Shown piece after piece: positions 59,394-64,000 of a stretch of 64,000 nt of DNA. This DNA comes from Akkermansia muciniphila (GTDB lineage: Bacteria; Verrucomicrobiota; Verrucomicrobiia; Verrucomicrobiales; Akkermansiaceae): the NCBI GenBank assembly GCA_945890645.1, contig CAMDCV010000010.1, positions 42,750 through 106,749 of the forward strand, written 5' to 3'. A program made the translations under genes and the position numbers. The notes below the pieces were generated by a model, which made no database searches, had not been told where the DNA came from, and saw only the letters and a list, made by a program, of their open reading frames with translations. Numbering within the stretch: the first letter of the stretch is position 1; the number at the start of each line of letters is the position of its first letter.

Positions 59394-59858
59394 ATGAACA
59401 AACTATACTGGATCGTATGCGAAGAAGGAGACACCACACTCTTTGAAGGACGTTATCAAGGCCGCACCCGTGGCTCGGCGATGAAGTTCCTCAAGGAGCA
59501 GATCGACCGCAAGAATCTATCGGGCGTGGTATTCACCATCACGGAAATCCCTGTCCCGCTCATTCGTGAGTTGATCGCGGAAATGATGAGTGAGAGGGGA
59601 CATCCGGCAACAGCGATGTCACAGCCGCCCTTGCCACCTGCGGAGCCTGAACCCGAGGAACCTGCAGCGCCGAAAGCGAAACCTGTTCCAGACGCCAGCG
59701 AGGGTAAGCCCGGGAATCCCGGCTTCGGTGACGACCTCTGGCAACAGGCCCGGGCCTATTGGGAATCGTGCCGATGCATTCGCAAAACTGCGGAGAAGTT
59801 CGACTTGTCGCCCAACTCCGTGAAAACCAGAGCGCGCAGAGAGGGATGGCGGAAATGA
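59394..59858 (+). CDS. Hypothetical element protein with C-terminal HTH, 154 residues
   Basis: The N-terminal part (~1-70) is a small alpha/beta domain starting MNKLYWIVCEEGDTTLFEGRYQGRTRGSAMKFLKEQI. The middle is Pro/Glu/Ala-rich linker. The C-terminus ARAYWESCRCIRKTAEKFDLSPNSVKTRARREGWRK is an HTH of the kind seen in phage small-terminase and transposase-like proteins. The overall family is unrecognised. It overlaps the next gene by 4 bp (ATGA). Confidence 0.65.
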   Translation: MNKLYWIVCEEGDTTLFEGRYQGRTRGSAMKFLKEQIDRKNLSGVVFTITEIPVPLIRELIAEMMSERGHPATAMSQPPLPPAEPEPEEPAAPKAKPVPDASEGKPGNPGFGDDLWQQARAYWESCRCIRKTAEKFDLSPNSVKTRARREGWRK

Positions 59859-60073
59859 AATTGGAAGTGTGCCGCTACCGCAAAGCCGATGGATTTTCCA
59901 CGCGTTACTGGGCGGTGTATTTGGACGATCAGCTTCTTGCCGTGACACTCTACCGCAAGGGGGCGCAAGCTGTGGCATCCGCCCTGAGAGCCACGCACGG
60001 CTCCAGCCATAGTCCTACACCCGACCAACCAGAAAAGCAGTCACAAGGGACAGCACCGCGAGCGAATCCTTAA
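59855..60073 (+). CDS. Small hypothetical protein, 72 residues
   Basis: The sequence KLEVCRYRKADGFSTRYWAVYLDDQLLAVTLYRKGAQAVASAL is basic and beta-alpha in pattern; the tail is Ser/Pro-rich. No family is recognised. The start at 59855 uses an ATGA overlap with the previous gene; a start at 59846 is also possible. The WAVYLDDQLLAVTLYRKGA pattern resembles small proteins often carried by integrative elements next to replication modules. Confidence 0.6.
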   Translation: MKLEVCRYRKADGFSTRYWAVYLDDQLLAVTLYRKGAQAVASALRATHGSSHSPTPDQPEKQSQGTAPRANP

Positions 60074-60107
60074 CGGAAAAAATCGGTCAAATCGTTGACA
60101 CGGTTCC

Positions 60108-60755
60108 ATGGTTGTTATGCAAACCGAACCGTGTCCCAAAACTGCTGCGTTCCGATCCTCCCTTCAGAAGCTCGTTACGCTCCAAACCGAAATTTCCACC
60201 CTCGACTCTGCGATCCAAGCGCGTGACGCCATCCGCGAACGCATTGGTGATTGCCGCGATGAAGGCGAAGCCCGCAAGCATCTCGGAGACCTGACCCGCG
60301 CGGAGGAAAGCGTCATCATCAAGCAAGCACGCCTGCCGCGCCAGCAAGCGGAACTGAGCTCATTGCTTCAGGAAACGTATGACGCATTCTGTGAAGCCCA
60401 CAGCGAATGGAGTGGCATCATCCATTCTTCCCGCTGGCAATCGGCAGAGGCATTCCGCGAGCTTCTGCACGCCGCGCAACTCGACCCGGAAGTCCAGAAG
60501 GTGGAGAAGGCAAATCCCATCGTGGTCGATGCCATTCGTCCCCTGGCACTTGCGGAAAAACTGGATGACCTCCTTTACGAAGCATGGAAGGCGGCAAATA
60601 TCACCTCAGATCTTCCAGACAAACGAGCTGCCGGACTGCGGGAAGCAATCCAATGGCTCGATAAAGTTCGTGTCTCGCTTGCTGAGGTTCATGCAGAGGA
60701 CAAACGAATGGTCGCCGCGTGCGAGGCATTCCGCAAAGTTCTCTCCAATGGCTAA
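60108..60755 (+). CDS. Hypothetical coiled-coil protein, 215 residues
   Basis: A mostly helical, charged protein with a heptad-like first half (FRSSLQKLVTLQTEISTLDSAIQARDAIRERIGDCRDEGEARKHLGDLTRAEE) and helical second half ending MVAACEAFRKVL. No signal peptide or membrane segment is present. The function is unknown. It overlaps the following gene by 8 bp. Both share a similar organisation (N-terminal heptads, then helical body), so they may form a complex; that is inference. Confidence 0.6.
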   Translation: MVVMQTEPCPKTAAFRSSLQKLVTLQTEISTLDSAIQARDAIRERIGDCRDEGEARKHLGDLTRAEESVIIKQARLPRQQAELSSLLQETYDAFCEAHSEWSGIIHSSRWQSAEAFRELLHAAQLDPEVQKVEKANPIVVDAIRPLALAEKLDDLLYEAWKAANITSDLPDKRAAGLREAIQWLDKVRVSLAEVHAEDKRMVAACEAFRKVLSNG

Positions 60756-61263
60756 CCTGATGAACCACGATTCAGACAACCGCATCGAGGTGTTCCGCCA
60801 GACGGTGGAGCGCCTCGGCATGCTCATGGGACAGTTGCAAACTCTGGAGGTCACGCTCGCCCGCGCCAAAGAACTTCCTGACCTCATCGCTCTCGCCTCT
60901 CATCCCATTCAGCGGGAATTTCTGAAAGAGGAACAGGCCATCATCGGTCATCCAGCAGGTTTGTTGATTCGATGCCTCCAACTGGATCGCGAATTGCGGC
61001 AGGGATGGCTCGTCGCAAATGAGCAACTGACAGCTGCTATGGAAGCCGTTACTGTTCAGCTTGCCACTGTTGCCGGTGTCGTGAAAACCTGCCCGCTCGC
61101 CCGGAGCCACTTGAGGGAGTTTGCGCAACACCGCAACATGCCGGCCACTGCCAGCATTGTCGCCCGCCTCTCGTTCCTGCGGCGCGCGTGGTTGACGGTT
61201 GACGCTGCGGTGGCGTCGCTGGGGGAGATCACTGATGATCGGCAGCGAAAAAATCTTATTTGA
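60748..61263 (+). CDS. Hypothetical helical protein, 171 residues
   Basis: Helical throughout (NRIEVFRQTVERLGMLMGQLQTLEVTLARAKELPDLIALASHPIQREFLKEEQAIIGH; QLTAAMEAVTVQLATVAGVVKTC), basic at the C-terminus. The family is not recognised. The ATG at 60748 overlaps the stop of the previous gene; ATG at 60760 is an alternative. It is the last plus-strand gene of the element before the convergent minus-strand operon. The frame upstream of 60748 is a shadow of its neighbour. Confidence 0.6.
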   Translation: MANLMNHDSDNRIEVFRQTVERLGMLMGQLQTLEVTLARAKELPDLIALASHPIQREFLKEEQAIIGHPAGLLIRCLQLDRELRQGWLVANEQLTAAMEAVTVQLATVAGVVKTCPLARSHLREFAQHRNMPATASIVARLSFLRRAWLTVDAAVASLGEITDDRQRKNLI

Positions 61264-61374
61264 CGCCGAGCTGAATTCATGGCAATTTCTTCTCGGCAAG
61301 CGCAGGAAATGTAGAGGCCGCTCTCACGAGTGGCAGCCCGAATGGGTGGGATCCTCGGTTCCTGGGGCCACGAT

Positions 61375-62172
61375 TTACAAGCCTTCGAGGACAAGCGCCT
61401 CGGGGGCTTTGTCTTTTGTGGTGGCGAGATCCTCCGGCCAGAGTTTCACCCCGTATCCCATGGCCGTCCCCTTGTGACGGTAGATCGACTTGCGCAGGTG
61501 CGGCAGGTAGCCAGGTTCAGTTTCGCCGTAGCGATTCACCTTGAGCGCGAAATGGAATCCCGAGGCGACGGCGTCCGCTACTTGCAGTCCTGCCAGCTTC
61601 GAGTGTTCCACTGCTCTGATCCGGTTTGGATCAATTACAGTGGGGTCGATCTGAATTTTTTGAGGATCTGCTGCAGATTGGCTGAGCAAAAGGCGAAGAT
61701 AATTGCGGATGTCTTCGTAGGACATGTTACTCCGGTTCGAGAAAATGATTTCGGCGAATCCGTCGCCTTCGCCCTCCCGGCGCTGGTCGCGGCAGAGCCA
61801 GGAAACCCGTTCCAGCAATAAGCGGGTGGCATACCGATACAGCAGGTATTTGGTGTTCTGGAACTTCTCCGGCTCGGTGATGAGCGGTTTGTGAACCAGC
61901 ACGCTCACTGTGCGGATCGGCAGTGCTCCCACCCGTCGCACGTAGGGAACGCGTTGTTCGTGCTTCAAGTCCACGAAATGAAGCGGGGTCTTCGGATCTT
62001 TCTTCAAGACCTGCCGCACTTCCTTGAGGCAGGAAACCATTTGCAGGTCGTTGGTCTGCCGGATCACCGCCGCCGAGAGAACAAACCATCTGGAACTGCC
62101 GCTGCCGTCAGAACGAAAGGCGAAACCCTCGTCTCCCGATTCGTCTACATAAGCAATGAAGCTAGGTTTCAT
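61375..62172 (-). CDS. DUF3800-domain protein
   Basis: The 265-residue protein starts KPSFIAYVDESGDEGFAF, the DUF3800 signature (Y-x-D-E-S-G-D/N) with probable metal-binding acidic residues. Later conserved parts include LHFVDLKHEQR, EIIFSNRSNMSYEDIRNYLRLL and LAGLQVADAVASGFHFALK, the usual C-terminal Q-x-A-D motif. The family is thought to have an RNase H-like fold and is frequent in mobile and defence regions. It is 31 bp downstream of the DUF4268 gene on the same strand, and the last gene of that operon. Confidence 0.83.
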   Translation of the reverse strand: MKPSFIAYVDESGDEGFAFRSDGSGSSRWFVLSAAVIRQTNDLQMVSCLKEVRQVLKKDPKTPLHFVDLKHEQRVPYVRRVGALPIRTVSVLVHKPLITEPEKFQNTKYLLYRYATRLLLERVSWLCRDQRREGEGDGFAEIIFSNRSNMSYEDIRNYLRLLLSQSAADPQKIQIDPTVIDPNRIRAVEHSKLAGLQVADAVASGFHFALKVNRYGETEPGYLPHLRKSIYRHKGTAMGYGVKLWPEDLATTKDKAPEALVLEGL

Positions 62173-62203
62173 GGTTTGAATTCAGCCAAGTGCGTAATGC
62201 CGC

Positions 62204-63193
62204 TCAGATTTTCTGCAACCTTGGCTGGAGGACTTTTAGCAGCGCCTTGTGCTTGCTGTCGAGCCACTGATAAATTTCCTGCTGGTTCTCTGATTTTGTC
62301 CAATCACCCTCCCTACGCACGTAAAGTTTCGAACGATTTGCCTCTTCCGCATTGGTTTCGAAAAATACTTCTTCTTCAGTCGCAGACCGCAGTTCATTCT
62401 CCAGTTTGCGGAGTGCTTCCATGCGCTTGCCTGAGAGATCCTCATGAATGACGAATTCCGCACGAATCTCACTCCCCATGCCTTTTGTTGGTGAGGTGAC
62501 GATGGAGCAAAGCGCGATTCCTGACCTCCCGATGGAATGCCACATCCACGCGCGTGGACCGGGCTTCTGACAGGTGTAGGGGCTCTTGGCGTTGTTCAGA
62601 AAATCCTGAAAGCCCTCCCAGAAGGCGATTTGATTCAGTCTCAAATCCGATGGTGCGACCTTCGCTCCGCCTGGTCCCATCTCAGGGCGCTTGCGCCGCA
62701 TGGCGCGAGTCCAGTCATTCGGTTTGGCCACGATGTTGAATTTGGGCGCGGGTGGAGAATCGCCGATTTTCCACAGTTCGATTTCGACAGCGAAAAAGGA
62801 GAAATTGTCCAATGTAATCCTATTGAGCCAGTCAATAACGGCGCGATGCTCTTCCGTGAACTGAGGAGAAATCCACACGATCGTTACGGCATCAAGTCCC
62901 GCTGCATAGGTAAAAATCTGACCCAAATGCCGATGATCCGTGCGTTCCAGTTGATTTTCAATCAAGACGGTGGTGTTGTCATTTAGATCGCTGCACACGA
63001 TGTCGGCAAAAAAAGCACCGACAGGTGTCTCCTTCGATACAGGTTCCAGTCGCATCGCAAGGGCTTCTCCTAGGCGTTCGAGGTTCTCTGCTTTTGCGAG
63101 CCATGGAGTGAAATGGGAAGCCTCGCCTTGCCAGACTTCACGGATGTTGACGGATTCGAGAGTTGCTAAAGGTTTCATGGTGATGGTCTGCAT
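62204..63193 (-). CDS. DUF4268-domain protein, possible PD-(D/E)xK-like nuclease
   Basis: The 329-residue protein has an N-terminal domain (~30-150) with FADIVCSDLNDNTTVLIENQLERTDHRHLGQIFTYAAGLDAVTIVWISPQFTEEHRAVIDWLN. A D...E-x-Q pattern there resembles a PD-(D/E)xK nuclease core with Gln in place of Lys. The C-terminal DUF4268 region (~190-320) has NQIAFWEGFQDFL and RIELLFSD-like strands. Such proteins occur beside restriction systems. It lies 15 bp downstream of the restriction-enzyme remnant. ATGs at 63193 and 63178 are both possible. Confidence 0.75.
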   Translation of the reverse strand: MQTITMKPLATLESVNIREVWQGEASHFTPWLAKAENLERLGEALAMRLEPVSKETPVGAFFADIVCSDLNDNTTVLIENQLERTDHRHLGQIFTYAAGLDAVTIVWISPQFTEEHRAVIDWLNRITLDNFSFFAVEIELWKIGDSPPAPKFNIVAKPNDWTRAMRRKRPEMGPGGAKVAPSDLRLNQIAFWEGFQDFLNNAKSPYTCQKPGPRAWMWHSIGRSGIALCSIVTSPTKGMGSEIRAEFVIHEDLSGKRMEALRKLENELRSATEEEVFFETNAEEANRSKLYVRREGDWTKSENQQEIYQWLDSKHKALLKVLQPRLQKI

Positions 63194-63208
63194 TTGCGAG
63201 AATGGGAG

Positions 63209-63859
63209 TTAAGCATTTTCGACGAGGGCAATTTCCTCTTCTGTGAGTCCATAGAGGTCATAGACAAGACGGTCGATCTGGCGGTCGGTGGCAGCGATTT
63301 GTGCGTCGAGTTGAGCCGCAACTTGAGGATTTTGCTCTTTTTTGCGTTGAGGAACAAGAGTTAGCATTCTTTCGACGAGCGCAACCATGCGGTCGTGTTT
63401 TTCGATTGCGCTAAGGTTGGTGCGCAGCAATTTGGGTAGCGGAATTTGTTGTGCTTGTCGCGCTTGGATTTCAGAAAAAACTTTCTTAGATGATTTGAGA
63501 AAAGTGACGTAGTAAAAATTCACAAGCTTAGAATTCAAAACACCAAGTACAAATTTAATATCCCAGTTGCATGCAGGCTTTGGGCTTACGACGACCAATG
63601 TATTTAGCGCAAATTTTTGACTATTGTCGAGTGTTGCGATGATTCGATCACCAACACGTCTCATGAAAATTTTTTGATCTAGCAGAAAGATGTCTTCTCT
63701 TTTGCAACTGTGAATTTTTGACAAATCAAATTTGAAATAGTTTGGAGATTCCTCTGTAAGATATCGACTGATGTGCCTCCCATCTAAAACCATTCTGTGT
63801 TCAGCCGTAATCGGTGAATCATCAAGGCAAGCAGATCTATCATGTTTTAAGGCTTGGAT
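63209..63859 (-). pseudogene. C-terminal remnant of a type IIG/Eco57I-like restriction-modification enzyme
   Basis: About 215 codons of a TaqI/Eco57I-type specificity C-terminus: VLDGRHISRYLTEESPNYFKFDL, QKIFMRRVGDRIIATLDNSQKFALNTLVVV, FVLGVLNSKLVNFYYVTFL, IPLPKL and the diagnostic end DRQIDRLVYDLYGLTEEEIALVE. The methyltransferase and nuclease parts expected ahead of it (about 800 residues) are absent. The frame is open back to an in-frame TGA at 63860-63862, which falls within sequence belonging to an IS30-type element. The DUF4268 and DUF3800 genes follow it closely, so this was probably the first gene of a defence operon. Confidence 0.8.
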
Positions 63860-64000
63860 TCATAAAGTAAGCGCAACACCCGAATCTTTACAAGTAGGAA
63901 GATTCGAGATGTTACTCTGAAATGAAGACATACACTCAACTAACAGACGAAGAGCGAGCGGTGATTGGCAAGATGCTTTGTCATCGCCTCAGCATAAGAG
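63860..64000 (+). mobile_element. Left end of an IS30-family insertion sequence, cut by the window edge
   Basis: The restriction-enzyme frame stops here and an IS30-type transposase starts downstream. CGAATCTT (63881-63888) and AAGATTCG (63899-63906) form a perfect 8-bp hairpin just before the transposase start, as in several insertion sequences. The precise end and any inverted repeat cannot be fixed without the other end. Confidence 0.65.
63922..64000 (+). CDS. IS30-family transposase, 5' part only
   Basis: Twenty-six codons are visible: MKTYTQLTDEERAVIGKMLC then HRLSIR. The Y-T-Q-L-T-x-E-E-R opening is the N-terminal HTH signature of IS30 transposases. The DDE catalytic domain lies beyond the right edge. 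Confidence 0.8.
   Translation, partial: MKTYTQLTDEERAVIGKMLCHRLSIR

Noticed and set aside
60379..60747. Upstream extension of the last element gene to 60379
   Set aside because: It is a shadow of the coiled-coil gene. The coherent helical protein starts at 60748 or 60760.

Overview
The window is about 64 kb of a chromosome that looks like a member of Verrucomicrobiota, most likely class Verrucomicrobiae. Grounds: autotransporter-associated beta-strand repeat proteins, a shared secreted C-terminal module with a DxDGDG signature, planctomycete/verrucomicrobial-type cytochrome c plus WD40 and propeller plus CxxCH proteins, a DUF1080 hydrolase, a DUF6576-like small membrane protein and PVC-style palindromic intergenic repeats. 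No rRNA, tRNA or CRISPR array was seen. One SRP RNA was found.

Region 1 (1-21.3 kb) is mostly housekeeping. It holds a secreted P-domain protein cut by the left edge, a cytochrome c/WD40/coiled-coil protein, a type II pseudopilin, trmO, a bactofilin, an operon of three paralogous monohaem lipoprotein cytochromes followed by a LysE exporter, an ACT-domain regulator, an adenylate-kinase-family enzyme, fmt, dnaN, a large TPR protein, the SRP RNA, the folate/thymidylate pair folA-thyA with ruvX and manC, and two secreted hydrolases with unusual domain fusions.

Region 2 (21.3-33 kb) contains a secreted PPC-domain protein, a Fic protein with a repeat-rich control region, tyrS, an MBL-fold hydrolase, an M50 protease, a TSUP permease, an EVE-domain protein, an OmpH-sigma factor-membrane protein operon behind an 18-bp perfect palindrome, and an ABC-F protein. 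Two scars of partial gene duplication occur here: a DUF6576 gene 3' end beside fic, and an EVE gene 5' end beside the ABC-F gene.

Region 3 (33-53 kb) contains a membrane-bound dehydrogenase-type protein with CxxCH, an HtrA/DegP protease, ubiE/menG, thiS, a Band-7/NfeD pair, rpoZ-smpB, a 1391-residue autotransporter-repeat protein, upp, a sigma-54 activator whose receiver domain has lost its phospho-acceptor Asp, a second Fic protein, rmuC, and a GIY-YIG nuclease gene bracketed by two near-identical 55-bp palindromic repeats.

Region 4 (53.4-64 kb) is accessory DNA. A tyrosine integrase is followed by small unknown and HTH genes, a PrimPol plus SF3-helicase replication protein translationally coupled to a separate zinc-ribbon protein, an AlpA-like regulator, and several small unknown genes. 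No capsid, tail or conjugation genes are recognisable, so this looks like a self-replicating satellite or integrative element. It is followed on the minus strand by a probable defence operon: the C-terminal remnant of a type IIG/Eco57I-like restriction-modification enzyme, a DUF4268 protein and a DUF3800 protein. The enzyme gene appears cut by an IS30-family element that runs off the right edge.
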